Shown: positions 6,820 to 15,471 of the stretch, piece by piece
Numbering within the stretch: position 1 is the first letter of the stretch
Layout: each line of letters starts with the position of its first letter
Source of the DNA: Phycisphaerales bacterium
Lineage (GTDB): Bacteria > Planctomycetota > Phycisphaerae > Phycisphaerales > UBA1924
Direction of reading: 5' to 3'
Assembly: GCA_028279375.1 (NCBI GenBank)
Contig: JANQNW010000007.1
Location: 1 to 64,000 of the forward strand
Length of the DNA: 64,000 nucleotides
Notes under the pieces: generated by a model
Told to the model about the DNA's origin: nothing
Seen by the model: only the letters and a program-made list of their open reading frames with translations
The model's database searches: none
Translations under genes and position numbers: made by a program

Positions 6820-8217
6820 CTAGGGGAGGGAGTGCCACCTTCCACGAAAGAGCATGATGGGGATAGTGGGCTCGGGGGCGCCATCTGGCGCCATCAGGGC
6901 GAGAGCGAAGCTCGCCTCCGGTCTGGGCGGGCCCATTCGATGAGTCGGCGGTCCAGGCCCCAGTGATCTTGACGAGAGCACGAATGGCAGCCCGGTTATG
7001 GGCTCGACGGATCGTTCGGGCTCCACTGCCTGCTCGAGATTCTCAGGAATGCGGAGATGGTCGATGAGGTAGAGCTCGACCGAGAGCGCAACGATAAGCG
7101 ATGCAATCGTGGTCGCATTATTCAGTCGCGTTCGTCCTTCGGGGCGAAGCGCGAACTCCCGGTCGGGAAGAAAATCAGAATCTCGAAATTGATGCGGGAA
7201 CGAGCGTTTTAGTGTGATGGATAGTGTGTGATCCAAGTCGGGCGGGTTTAGTCCGCTAGATGATTGCGCAGTAGCTATGTGAGTGTCTATCGACTGTGAC
7301 CGGAATTCGAAGCTTGGGCGAAGCAGCGAGCGAACAGCGTCTAACCGAGTGGAAGTTGAAGCTGAAGATTCCGATGCGTCTGATAGAAAAGGCAGCCCAT
7401 CTGGATGGCGCTCCGTCCAGTGAATGGGCAACCCGTCAGCGCTATGCGATGCACGGACTCCCGCCCGAAGGTGAATCCAATGGGCTCTACGTTGCGCCTC
7501 TGTCGGCTCGAGAAGTTGCTCATAGTCCATCAGCACGCCGAGGACTCGCTCGCAGCCTTCTCGTGTAATGATATTCCAGCAGATGATCGTGCGCACCGTC
7601 CAGCAGGTAGCCACGACTGCGCCAGTGAACGATCTGCGAATGTCCGGGTCGACGGAGCGTTCGGCAAGACTTGCGAGATGTAGAGACCTTCTAAACAGGA
7701 TCTCAACCTGTTGCCAGTCATAAATGGGTGGGTACGATCGAGCATCTCGCGACTGGTGTATTGCGTATCCATAGAGCGCGTAGATGGCCTTGATCTGATC
7801 GCGATCAATAAACGGTTCGGGGACGCCGGTTCGAGTCCGCTGGACACTCAGGTGCGTGCAGTCGTCGAGTTTCTCCAGAATCTCGAAGACAGGCTGAGCC
7901 AGGTCGAGCGTGTCATGTCGAGCACCGGTGATTGTGCCGCGAAGGCCGCGCTCAGCTTCGCGTCCGAGTCGGATACCGAGAGAGTTATCGATCTCGTTCA
8001 AGGCAGCGGTGGCTTCGGCAAGCACGTACGCGGCGTTCTCTCTATCTGGACCGGCATTCAGCGCCAGAGCATTGAGTTCCTCAATGTATGTGGCGTCTGG
8101 CGCCGGATCTGCGATGACGAGCCGCACGCATCGGTGCATGACGCCGAAGAGGACGAGCGACCATGCCGCGAGCGCGGCGAGGAGGATCCGCTGGTTGCGC
8201 GAGAGATTCGCGAACAT
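6820..8217 (-). CDS. Membrane-anchored protein of unknown function, paralog 1
   Basis: 465 residues. An N-terminal transmembrane helix (LLAALAAWSLVLFGVMHRCV) is followed by a large, probably extracytoplasmic helical domain. Near residue 375 a second hydrophobic segment leads into LRIPENLEQAVEPERSVEPITGLPF. That resembles the 'YPxxLexLxP...DPFTGxPL' tail common in planctomycete pseudopilin-like and uncharacterised secreted proteins. The next gene upstream has the same layout, so the two form a tandem paralogous pair. I recognise no enzyme motif. By eye this gene is somewhat richer in A/T at third positions than its neighbours. It lies 41 bases upstream of the MoxR gene. Confidence 0.75.
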   Translation of the reverse strand: MFANLSRNQRILLAALAAWSLVLFGVMHRCVRLVIADPAPDATYIEELNALALNAGPDRENAAYVLAEATAALNEIDNSLGIRLGREAERGLRGTITGARHDTLDLAQPVFEILEKLDDCTHLSVQRTRTGVPEPFIDRDQIKAIYALYGYAIHQSRDARSYPPIYDWQQVEILFRRSLHLASLAERSVDPDIRRSFTGAVVATCWTVRTIICWNIITREGCERVLGVLMDYEQLLEPTEAQRRAHWIHLRAGVRASHSADGLPIHWTERHPDGLPFLSDASESSASTSTRLDAVRSLLRPSFEFRSQSIDTHIATAQSSSGLNPPDLDHTLSITLKRSFPHQFRDSDFLPDREFALRPEGRTRLNNATTIASLIVALSVELYLIDHLRIPENLEQAVEPERSVEPITGLPFVLSSRSLGPGPPTHRMGPPRPEASFALALMAPDGAPEPTIPIMLFRGRWHSLP

Positions 8218-8268
8218 CCGGAGAGTTGTTCGCTGGCGCCCTCGGGTGGTTCCCTGAGAGGGGGAGAG

Positions 8269-9714
8269 TCAGTTTGACTCTTGATCTGATTGTGTCGGTG
8301 GGAGCGGGCGGGGGTTGTCTGTGCGTTCTCTGAACCTGATCGGGCGCTTGATATAGCGATTACCTCTCCCGCTTAGGTCTTGAGATGCCGCACGGATGAT
8401 GAACCCGGCGCCCTTTGGGTGAGGATCGGTTTCGAACCGAAGTTCGCCGCCGTCGACGGGATCTACCCGGTCCTCTGGTGGGACTGCCTCAGCAAGAGTC
8501 CTGGGTAGTCGTCCATGTCTCAGTTTGAACTGATGAACATGAAGCCCAGCGATCAGGGGCGCCACCTGTGAATTCGTGCGATAGGGCATGGCCAGAGTCA
8601 AACTAAGGGCGGGTTCCAACTCCCTAAGGCGCGCATTGGGGCGTCTGCGCAACTCGAAGGAACGTTCGCGGACGCGCAAGGGCGAGATCGTGTCGCTGCG
8701 CAGTTCCCGCGGGCCCGTGAAGAACTTCAGTTCGTAGTCAAAGCGATCGTCGCTCTGGGCGTACCAGGCCGCGGTCTTGTCGAGGTAGTTCTCAAGTCGC
8801 GCAGCGGCTGTTTCGTATCGAATGACGCTGAATCCCCGGATAGAACGGAGGTGCCCCAAGAGCGTCAGGTTGGGGCCGAACGCATTGCGCGCCGCATAGA
8901 CAGCGTATCCGTGATCGTCGTATTCCTCTGCGAGGCGCGCGTGGGCGATCCTGCGATTCGCCTGCAAGACGGCGTCTGTGGGTCCGGTGTATGGACCGAT
9001 GGCGCGGAGCATCTCGATCAGTTCTGTGGCGACCTCTGCGGGGTATCGATCTTCAGCGATTCGCGCTTGAATCTCGACCTCGATGAACAGCATGATCTCC
9101 ACGCCGCTCGACAGTTCGAACAGCTGCGGCGAATCTCGGGACAGGCTGAAGAGGCCGATGGCGCGGTTCATGTGATTGAGGTAGGCCTTCCAGTCGTTGT
9201 CGCGCGCCGCGATGCGGGCGGCGAAGATTTGGGTGAGGCCGAGTCTGCGCATGTTCAGAGCGGAGGAGATAGGACGGTTTCGAATGCGATCGACGACCCG
9301 ATCCTGTCCGTGCGGGATCTCCTGAAGCGCTTTGAGGCGAGCTTCGTCGTCGAGATCGAATGCGAGGAGCGGGAACTCCACCGCGCGATCGAGGAGCGGG
9401 AATGTGAGGCGGACCGAATCGACGAAGTCGCGCGCGTGGTCGAGGTCGCCTTCAATCCAGCGGAAGTAGTCATCCGGCGATTGACGGTCTTCTGTGGCGC
9501 GGACGGTCTCGATCCATGCTTCGAGGATGAGCGGGGCCGCGTTGTCTTCGGGGGCGATGCCGGCGTGCTGGATTTCGTTGAGGCCGGTGCGGTCGATCTT
9601 GGCGTCCCGCGGGACTGCCGTGACGAGCATGACGCAGGTGTGGGTGAGCCAGTAGAAGGCGATGAGCCAGGCGGTGAGGAGGAGGAGCAAGGACTTGGAG
9701 CATAGTTGGCGCAC
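8269..9714 (-). CDS. Membrane-anchored protein of unknown function, paralog 2
   Basis: 481 residues, GTG start. Its N-terminal helix (LLLLLTAWLIAFYWLTHTCV) and following AVPRDAKID align with paralog 1 (MHRCVRLVIADPAPDA). Its C-terminal block HGRLPRTLAEAVPPEDRVDP aligns with the LRIPENLEQAVEPERSVEP of the downstream gene. The middle is mainly helical with many Arg/Glu/Leu residues and is poorly conserved between the two. The function is unknown, but the tandem arrangement and shared ends indicate duplication and divergence of a single-pass envelope protein. TAGACT lies six bases before the GTG, so this gene may begin its own transcript that reads through paralog 1 and MoxR. Confidence 0.78.
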   Translation of the reverse strand: MRQLCSKSLLLLLTAWLIAFYWLTHTCVMLVTAVPRDAKIDRTGLNEIQHAGIAPEDNAAPLILEAWIETVRATEDRQSPDDYFRWIEGDLDHARDFVDSVRLTFPLLDRAVEFPLLAFDLDDEARLKALQEIPHGQDRVVDRIRNRPISSALNMRRLGLTQIFAARIAARDNDWKAYLNHMNRAIGLFSLSRDSPQLFELSSGVEIMLFIEVEIQARIAEDRYPAEVATELIEMLRAIGPYTGPTDAVLQANRRIAHARLAEEYDDHGYAVYAARNAFGPNLTLLGHLRSIRGFSVIRYETAAARLENYLDKTAAWYAQSDDRFDYELKFFTGPRELRSDTISPLRVRERSFELRRRPNARLRELEPALSLTLAMPYRTNSQVAPLIAGLHVHQFKLRHGRLPRTLAEAVPPEDRVDPVDGGELRFETDPHPKGAGFIIRAASQDLSGRGNRYIKRPIRFRERTDNPRPLPPTQSDQESN

Positions 9715-9720
9715 GTATTC

Positions 9721-9726
9721 AGTCTA
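9721..9726 (-). promoter_or_regulatory. -10-like TAGACT, six bases before paralog 2
   Basis: On the minus strand TAGACT is followed by GAATAC and then the GTG start at 9714. It matches the TANNNT-N6-start pattern seen elsewhere. No Shine-Dalgarno is visible, and no clear -35 element was seen. Confidence 0.5.
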
Positions 9727-9746
9727 TTCTCTTGCTCGCATGCACT

Positions 9747-11156
9747 CTATTCGGCTCGCGCCGCTCTTCTTCGCTGCGCCACGCCGAGGGTGATGGCGAG
9801 GGCTGTCCAGGTGACGCCGATGGGGACGGCGACGAGGGCGATTGTCGCGGGCGAGAGTTCGAGGTTGATCTTCATGATGTTGAAGAGGCGGGCGCCGAGG
9901 ACGTCGGCGCCTCGGTAGACGACGGTGTCGATGAGGCTCTTGGCCTTGTACTTCTCGTCGCGCGAGACGACGGTGTAGAGGACTTCGCGCGCGGGGCGGG
10001 AGACGCCGTAGTTCATGGCGCGGCGGCTGGCTTCAAAAAGGATCAGCACGAAGAGCGCCGGGGACATGTTGAGGATGAGCGTCTGTGAGTCTTCGGGGAG
10101 TGAGAGCGTCGCGAAGAGGCCAGTGAAGCCGAGCGTGACGACGAGGGGGAGCGCGGCGAGGGCGGCGCCGACTCCGATGAAGGTCATGATGCGCCCGGTG
10201 ATGAAGAGCTGCATGCCGAATGTGGCGATGTTGGTCCAGAAGTCAATCTGGGCGAAGGTGCGCTGGCGGTCTGCGGCGGATTCGAAGACGACTTTGACGA
10301 CGTGCAGTTTCTCGAAGTAGATGATCGTGGAGGTGAGCGCATAGAGGAGCATGAAGGCGCAGATGCCGAGGAGGTAGGGGCTGCGGGCGACCTGGACAAA
10401 TCCGGTCCAGGCGCTGCCGCCGATCTTCTTGTCACCCCTGTGCTCGGCGAGTTCGGGCGCTTCGGGGGGCTGCTCCTCATCTTCGAAGCGTTCGCCGAGT
10501 TTGTTGACGATTCGCGTCATCTGCGCGCCGAATTCGATGACGACGGCGCCGATGACGAGGCAGACGGCGAGGGTGAAGGTCTCGTCGCGCGCTTCTGTGA
10601 TGCGGCTGGCGACGTGCTGGGCGAAGGCGCTGCCGGCGATGGCGCCGAGTGTGCCGCCGACACTGAGGATGCCGAAGAGGCGCTTGCCCTGCTCGTTGCG
10701 ATACGTGTCCGCCATGAAGCCCCAGAAGAGGGAGACGACGAAGACGTTGAAGACGCTGAGCCAGACGAAGAAGGTCCTGCCGAGCCACATTTCTCCGACG
10801 CCGTCGAGCAGGGGGATGAGCGCGACGAAGGCGAGCATGTTGAGGGCGAAGAAGCGGAGGGCGTAGGGGATGAAGCGCTTGCGGGGGTATTTGGCGACGA
10901 GGAGGGCGAAGATGGGGTTGAGCACGAGCATGGTGATGAACGTGCCGTAGTAGAGGCGCTCGAGGTTGATGTCCGAGCCGCTGATGCCGATGGTTTCACG
11001 GAGCGGTCGGAGGATGTAGTTGATGAAGAGGAGGCAGAAGAGGAGGGCGCCGGCGCAGATGGCGGGCGTGAGTTCTTCTCTGCGCATTTGAAAGAGCAGC
11101 CAGATCGGTGATCGGCTGCTCTTGTCGTGTTCGTGTGTGTCGTTCGCTTCGGTCAC
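9747..11156 (-). CDS. MFS-type transporter of the NTP/NDP-exchange (AAA/TLC-like) group
   Basis: 469 residues with about twelve hydrophobic segments in two halves, separated by a charged cytoplasmic loop (GERFEDEEQPPEAPELAEH). FINYILRPLRETIGISG in helix 1 and YKAKSLIDTVVYRGADVLGA in the second half resemble bacterial proteins annotated as NTP/NDP exchange transporters or related MFS members. The real substrate is unknown, since free-living planctomycetes have no need for energy parasitism. GTG start at 11156. The stop of the epimerase-like gene lies 21 bases upstream, so the two are probably co-transcribed. Membrane transporter is secure; the subfamily is moderately sure. Confidence 0.8.
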   Translation of the reverse strand: MTEANDTHEHDKSSRSPIWLLFQMRREELTPAICAGALLFCLLFINYILRPLRETIGISGSDINLERLYYGTFITMLVLNPIFALLVAKYPRKRFIPYALRFFALNMLAFVALIPLLDGVGEMWLGRTFFVWLSVFNVFVVSLFWGFMADTYRNEQGKRLFGILSVGGTLGAIAGSAFAQHVASRITEARDETFTLAVCLVIGAVVIEFGAQMTRIVNKLGERFEDEEQPPEAPELAEHRGDKKIGGSAWTGFVQVARSPYLLGICAFMLLYALTSTIIYFEKLHVVKVVFESAADRQRTFAQIDFWTNIATFGMQLFITGRIMTFIGVGAALAALPLVVTLGFTGLFATLSLPEDSQTLILNMSPALFVLILFEASRRAMNYGVSRPAREVLYTVVSRDEKYKAKSLIDTVVYRGADVLGARLFNIMKINLELSPATIALVAVPIGVTWTALAITLGVAQRRRAARAE

Positions 11157-11177
11157 GGCGCTTCAGAGGTGCGCAGC

Positions 11178-12329
11178 TTAGTGCGGATGATCGTGGGCGC
11201 CGGAGTCGTCACGGTTGTCCCAGGCTTCGAGGACCTCGGCTTCCTTGTCGGGGGCGAGCCAGGGCCACTTGGGCGCCGCGCGGCGTTCTTCGGGGAGTTC
11301 GTTCCACCAGGCGAGGGTGTCGCGTGTGGATTCAGCGACGGAGCGGAAGGCGAGGCCGCTGGTGATCGCCTTTGAGCAGTCGATCTCGGCGAAGCCCAGG
11401 AAGTCGCCCTCGGCGGGAATGAACATTGGGAGGTTCTGCCAGGCGCTGACGCCGTGCTGGGCGAAGAACTCCTGATCGACCCATTCGATCTGCGTGTCGC
11501 CCCCGATCTCGGCGTGCATGGATCTGAGCATCCTGCCAAAGGTCAGCTTGTTGGCGGGGCCGGTGGCGTTGAAGACGCCGGTGATCTTCTCTTCTGTCGT
11601 GTGGACGATGAAGTTGGCGAGGTCGCGCGCGTCGATGAACTGGACGGAGGCGTTTCCATCGCCAGGGGCGAGGACGCGTCCGCCGCGCTGGATGCGCACT
11701 GGCCAGTATGTCCAGCGGTCGGTGTTGTCGCGCGGGCCGACGATCAGGCCTGGGCGGATGGTGGTGACGCGTCCGGGGAGCATCTCTTCCGCGGTGCGTT
11801 CGCAGAGGGCCTTGAGGACGCCGTAGGTGGAGCCGGTGATGTCCTCGATGGACTCATCGTCCGGATACTCGATCGGGTCGTTTTCGTTGAGGCCGATCTT
11901 CGGGAAGGTGGGGTAGACGGAGATGGTCGAGATGACGACGTATTGGTCGATTCGATCGCCGAGCGTTTCGAGCGCCTGATAGACGGCGCGCTTGAAGTAG
12001 GCGTTAGTGTCGATGACGGCGTCGAAGGACTCGCCTTCGAGGGCCATGAGATCGCCTTCCTGCCGGTCGCCGCGGAGCTTGCGGAGATCGGGGAAGAGAT
12101 GTGTGTTGGTCTTGCCTCGATTGAAGAGGGTGACAGTGTGACCGCGTTCGATGAGGCGGTTGACGATGTGGGGGCCGAGGAACCCGGTGCCGCCCATGAC
12201 GAGGATGTTCTTCGGCTTCGCTGCCTTGCCGCTGTGGTTGGGCGTTGCGCGCGTGAGGGATGCGGTGGCGCCGAGGCCGAGTGCGGCGCCGGCGAGCGCT
12301 GAGGTTCGGATGAAGTCACGTCTGCGCAT
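11178..12329 (-). CDS. NAD-dependent epimerase/dehydratase-like protein with Tat signal
   Basis: 383 residues. The N-terminus MRRRDFIRTSALAGAALGLG is a twin-arginine signal, so the protein is predicted to be exported folded. Next comes a Rossmann start, ILVMGGTGFLGPHIV (GxxGxxG), and the short-chain dehydrogenase body resembles extended-SDR epimerases or isoflavone-reductase-like proteins. The catalytic YxxxK is represented by YGVLK. The C-terminus is His/Asp-rich (GAHDHPH). A start at 12329 is supported by GGGAGG eight bases upstream. An NAD(P)-fold enzyme outside the cytoplasm is unusual and suggests tightly bound cofactor. The substrate is unknown. Confidence 0.85.
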   Translation of the reverse strand: MRRRDFIRTSALAGAALGLGATASLTRATPNHSGKAAKPKNILVMGGTGFLGPHIVNRLIERGHTVTLFNRGKTNTHLFPDLRKLRGDRQEGDLMALEGESFDAVIDTNAYFKRAVYQALETLGDRIDQYVVISTISVYPTFPKIGLNENDPIEYPDDESIEDITGSTYGVLKALCERTAEEMLPGRVTTIRPGLIVGPRDNTDRWTYWPVRIQRGGRVLAPGDGNASVQFIDARDLANFIVHTTEEKITGVFNATGPANKLTFGRMLRSMHAEIGGDTQIEWVDQEFFAQHGVSAWQNLPMFIPAEGDFLGFAEIDCSKAITSGLAFRSVAESTRDTLAWWNELPEERRAAPKWPWLAPDKEAEVLEAWDNRDDSGAHDHPH

Positions 12330-12439
12330 GGTGCCTCCCAACGGGTGTGTGACGCGCACGGGATATCAGAGGGCCGCGGCTTGTCCGGGGTCCGGTACCG
12401 GGGCGTCGCGGCTTGAGTTGCGTGGGTCTGTCGGCGAAC

Positions 12440-13426
12440 TCAGAAGAAGAGGGTGAATCCCACCTCGAAATAGGGCGTGGGATCGGTTTCTTCCTTATGG
12501 AGCTTGCGGCCGTCGTCGCGTTGACGGGTGTACTCCTGGTAGAGGACGGCGCCGGCGCCGAAGTAGAACTCCCACTCGCGCGGCTTGTGCCAGCGGAGGC
12601 GCGTGCCGAGTTGGAAGGCTTCGTCGGTGATGACGGGGTCCTGCAGATCTGGATCGTCGCCGAGGTCGTCAAGGCGGAACTCGCGATAGTCGTATCGCGC
12701 GGAGAGTGAGAGCTCGAGGTCGTCCTGGATCGCGTGACGGAGGCTGAGACCCTGGAAGGCGTCGTAGGTGAGGCTGAGATCCTCTTCGATCTTCCAGTCG
12801 AGTCCGAGGTAGGGGACAACGATCGCGTCGCGCTCGAGTCGGTCGATGACAAGGACACCAAACGAGACGTAGAAATCGGGGTTGTGCTGGTATCCAGCCG
12901 CAAGGAAGCCGCCGCCGACGACGGAGTCATCGAAGTCGGCATCGGATTCTCCGGCGTACCTGATGACGCCGCCGCCGAGAATGGACCATTCGTCGTCGAT
13001 GAAGTAGGTGAAGTTCGGAATGAGCGTGACGATGAAGACGTCATCCCAGGCGCTCGAGGATTCGGGGCTCAGCTGGTCGGCGCCGCTGAAGTCGTAGTTG
13101 GACCACTCGTTGGAGATGGTGACGCCGAGCTCGGCGGTGTCGCCGATGGGCGCGGTGATGGAGAGGAAGTTGAAGAGTCTCGAAATGGAGACATCGCCGT
13201 CGTCGTCGAGATCTGCTTCGAGGTAATAGCTGAAGTTCGTGTTGAAGACGAACTTGAGCGCGTCGGAATCGTCATCGGCGGCGATGTCGTCCGCCTCGCG
13301 CATTTCCATCTGCACTTCTTCAGCGGGCTCTTCGATACTCGTATCCTGGGCGAGCGCGTGTGAGGGTGCGGCAAGCGCCCCGACGAGGGCGAGCGAGCCA
13401 GTCAATACGAGTCGATTCCCCAGCAT
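12440..13426 (-). CDS. Outer-membrane beta-barrel-like protein (DUF6268-type candidate)
   Basis: 328 residues from the ATG at 13426, which has GGGAG upstream and opens a clear signal peptide (LVLTGSLALVGALAAPSHALA). After an acidic linker the sequence alternates short amphipathic strands with Asp-rich turns (FVFNTNFSYYLEADLDDDGD, LSLSARYDYREFRLDD) and ends in FEVGFTLFF, a terminal aromatic typical of Bam-dependent barrels. It is probably an outer-membrane barrel of 12 or more strands. I suspect the DUF6268 family found in planctomycetes but cannot confirm it. It lies 44 bases after the BatA-like gene on the same strand. Confidence 0.75.
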   Translation of the reverse strand: MLGNRLVLTGSLALVGALAAPSHALAQDTSIEEPAEEVQMEMREADDIAADDDSDALKFVFNTNFSYYLEADLDDDGDVSISRLFNFLSITAPIGDTAELGVTISNEWSNYDFSGADQLSPESSSAWDDVFIVTLIPNFTYFIDDEWSILGGGVIRYAGESDADFDDSVVGGGFLAAGYQHNPDFYVSFGVLVIDRLERDAIVVPYLGLDWKIEEDLSLTYDAFQGLSLRHAIQDDLELSLSARYDYREFRLDDLGDDPDLQDPVITDEAFQLGTRLRWHKPREWEFYFGAGAVLYQEYTRQRDDGRKLHKEETDPTPYFEVGFTLFF

Positions 13427-13470
13427 GGCAGTCTCCCGGGCGGTCATTCGCCGGGCGGCAGGGTACCGGA

Positions 13471-15468
13471 TCAGATTCGCATCCGCCAAGCGAAGGCGAG
13501 CCATTCGATTGTGAGGAATGCGAGCGCGGCGATGACGAACCAGTGCCAGATTTCGCTTGGCGCGGAGTCCTCGACGCCGGCGCCCTGCAAGTCTCGCCCG
13601 GCGATCTCAACGCGATCGCGCGTGGCGATCGCTGATTCGCGTTCGCTGAGCAGATTGACGGGGAATCGGGCGTGGTCGTCGAGCGCGGGGCGCAGCGTGT
13701 AGAGGCCTGCGATGGCGAGGGGGCCGAAGCTGACGCGTCCCGTCGCTGAGGTCGAAAGCGTGCGCGAGAAGTCACGCGGACCTGTGAGCACGAGTTCGCG
13801 CGCGCCGGGCGGCGCGGGTGCGCTGACAACGTCGCTCGTTGAGAACGACAATCCGGCGGCGGCGCCTGGGCCAACGCCGAGTCGATCGACGAGGTTCGAT
13901 ACGAAGACGACGAAGCTCGGCAGGAGCGGCCAGTTGGACTCTTCGATCTTGAAGGCAGTAATAACGCGCCGCGTGGCGCCGAGTTCTTGTTCGATCATGA
14001 GCGGGCCATCGGGTCCCCAGGCGAGCTCTGTTGTTGATGACAGCCGCGCATCGTCGTCGGGCGATTCGGCGACGGTGATGCGATCTGCGCCTTCAACGAT
14101 GACGCTGTCGAGGTTGACGCTGAGCATGAGCGGATGGCGGCGCTGCCAGGCGCTGAACCTACGGCTTGCGCCTTCCTGCGCATCATCGCGCACGAGCGCG
14201 ATGCGCGACTCGGGTGGCGCGACGCCGAAGAAGAGCGCGGGGCGGTCGACGGGCGCTGCCGGGGCGACGCCGTCGAAGATGAGGAGGTCGTGGGCGGGGA
14301 GCGCGGCGGTGGCGCGCCGACGTTCGTACTCGTCGATGTCGTAGATGATTGGCGGGATCGTCGTGGCGATCTCGAGGACGCGTTCGAGGAGGTTGATGGC
14401 GAGCGTGCGCTGGCGACTCTCGAGGACGACGAGGGTCGTGACATTGGATGGCGGCGCGATCGCGACGCTTGCGGCGTCGTCGGCGTTGAGTTCGTCGTCT
14501 CCGGCGAGGGCGACGGTGAGCACGCCTCGGCGATTCTCGCGGAGTTCGAGGATCGTCGGCGCAAGACCGGGCTGGTTTTCTTCAGCGGGCGGGACCTCGA
14601 CGGACTGGCTTCCGATGCGCTCGGCGTTGAATGAGTAGTTGAGCGCCGCGGTGCGCGGCTCGGCGGCGGTGTTGAGGACGCGCGCGAAGACGCGGAGGAG
14701 TCCCGGGTCTTCGAAGTCGCGCTTGGCGCTCAGGGCGACGACGCCGAGGTTGTCGAGGGGCGCTCCCGGCGCGGGGCCGACGCGCACGAACTGGAAATCG
14801 GCGTCGCCGAGTCCGGCGCTTGCGCGTCCGGCGCCTGTGAGGATATCGCCATCGGAGAAGAGCAGGACGCGTGTGCGCTGCGCGGCGGCGGACTCATCGA
14901 AGCGGGCAAGCTGCGCTTCGATGAGCTTGAGGGCGCCGTCGACGACGCCCTCCTGATCGGTCTGTTCGACGGCTCGGATGGAGCGTTCGAGCAGACGGAT
15001 ATCTCCTGAGTAGGTCGCGACGATGCGCGCGCGGGCGGCGAAGGAGATGACCATCGCCTCGAAGCCCTCGGATGCGGAGCGGCTGAAGCGTTTGACGGCG
15101 TCGATGGCGGCGTCCTGCGCGTATTCGAGGCGCGAGAGATTGCCATCCTGCGAGGTTGCGTCCATCGAGGCGGAGGCGTCGATGACGATGATCATGCGTC
15201 CGACGCCGGCGCCTTCGGCCTGGATTGCGGGGCGCGCGAAGGCGAGGAGCAGGCAGGCAAGCGCGGCGAGTTGAAGGAAGAGGAGAATCGAAGGGCGCAG
15301 GATTCGGAAGGGCGTGTTGACCTGCAGATCTTCGACGGCGCGCGTCCAGAGGAGGGTTGAGCTAATGCGGACGGGGCGACGGCGCAGCTTCAGGAAGTAC
15401 AGAAGCACGAGGAGCGGCGCCGTGATGGCGGCGGCGACGATTCCGGCTATGGGCGCCAGGAAGGTCAT
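13471..15468 (-). CDS. BatA/VWA-domain membrane protein
   Basis: 665 residues. The N-terminal BatA module has two helices flanking the PVRISSTLLWTRAVEDLQ segment, and a von Willebrand A domain follows with the metal-ion site DASASM. The C-terminal half is beta-rich, and a final helix (WHWFVIAALAFLTIEWLAFAW) anchors the protein. Such proteins sit in the envelope and work with MoxR ATPases in aerotolerance/stress or protein-maturation complexes. Here the MoxR gene is 6.7 kb downstream and DUF58 is missing. Only three bases separate the methyltransferase stop (TAG) from this ATG, so translation is probably coupled. Confidence 0.88.
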   Translation of the reverse strand: MTFLAPIAGIVAAAITAPLLVLLYFLKLRRRPVRISSTLLWTRAVEDLQVNTPFRILRPSILLFLQLAALACLLLAFARPAIQAEGAGVGRMIIVIDASASMDATSQDGNLSRLEYAQDAAIDAVKRFSRSASEGFEAMVISFAARARIVATYSGDIRLLERSIRAVEQTDQEGVVDGALKLIEAQLARFDESAAAQRTRVLLFSDGDILTGAGRASAGLGDADFQFVRVGPAPGAPLDNLGVVALSAKRDFEDPGLLRVFARVLNTAAEPRTAALNYSFNAERIGSQSVEVPPAEENQPGLAPTILELRENRRGVLTVALAGDDELNADDAASVAIAPPSNVTTLVVLESRQRTLAINLLERVLEIATTIPPIIYDIDEYERRRATAALPAHDLLIFDGVAPAAPVDRPALFFGVAPPESRIALVRDDAQEGASRRFSAWQRRHPLMLSVNLDSVIVEGADRITVAESPDDDARLSSTTELAWGPDGPLMIEQELGATRRVITAFKIEESNWPLLPSFVVFVSNLVDRLGVGPGAAAGLSFSTSDVVSAPAPPGARELVLTGPRDFSRTLSTSATGRVSFGPLAIAGLYTLRPALDDHARFPVNLLSERESAIATRDRVEIAGRDLQGAGVEDSAPSEIWHWFVIAALAFLTIEWLAFAWRMRI

Positions 15469-15471
15469 GGT

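Noticed and set aside
7818-7850. A tRNA-like TPsiC arm (GGTTCGAGTCC)
   Set aside because: The acceptor stem that should pair with the following bases is absent about 65 bases upstream, and the bases lie inside a minus-strand gene. Chance match.
8218-8268. A fourth copy of the palindromic repeat between the paralog genes
   Set aside because: It has GCCCTCGGG and GAGAGGGGGAGAG but lacks the CCCTCACCCCGG core and the flank, so it is not the same element on present evidence.
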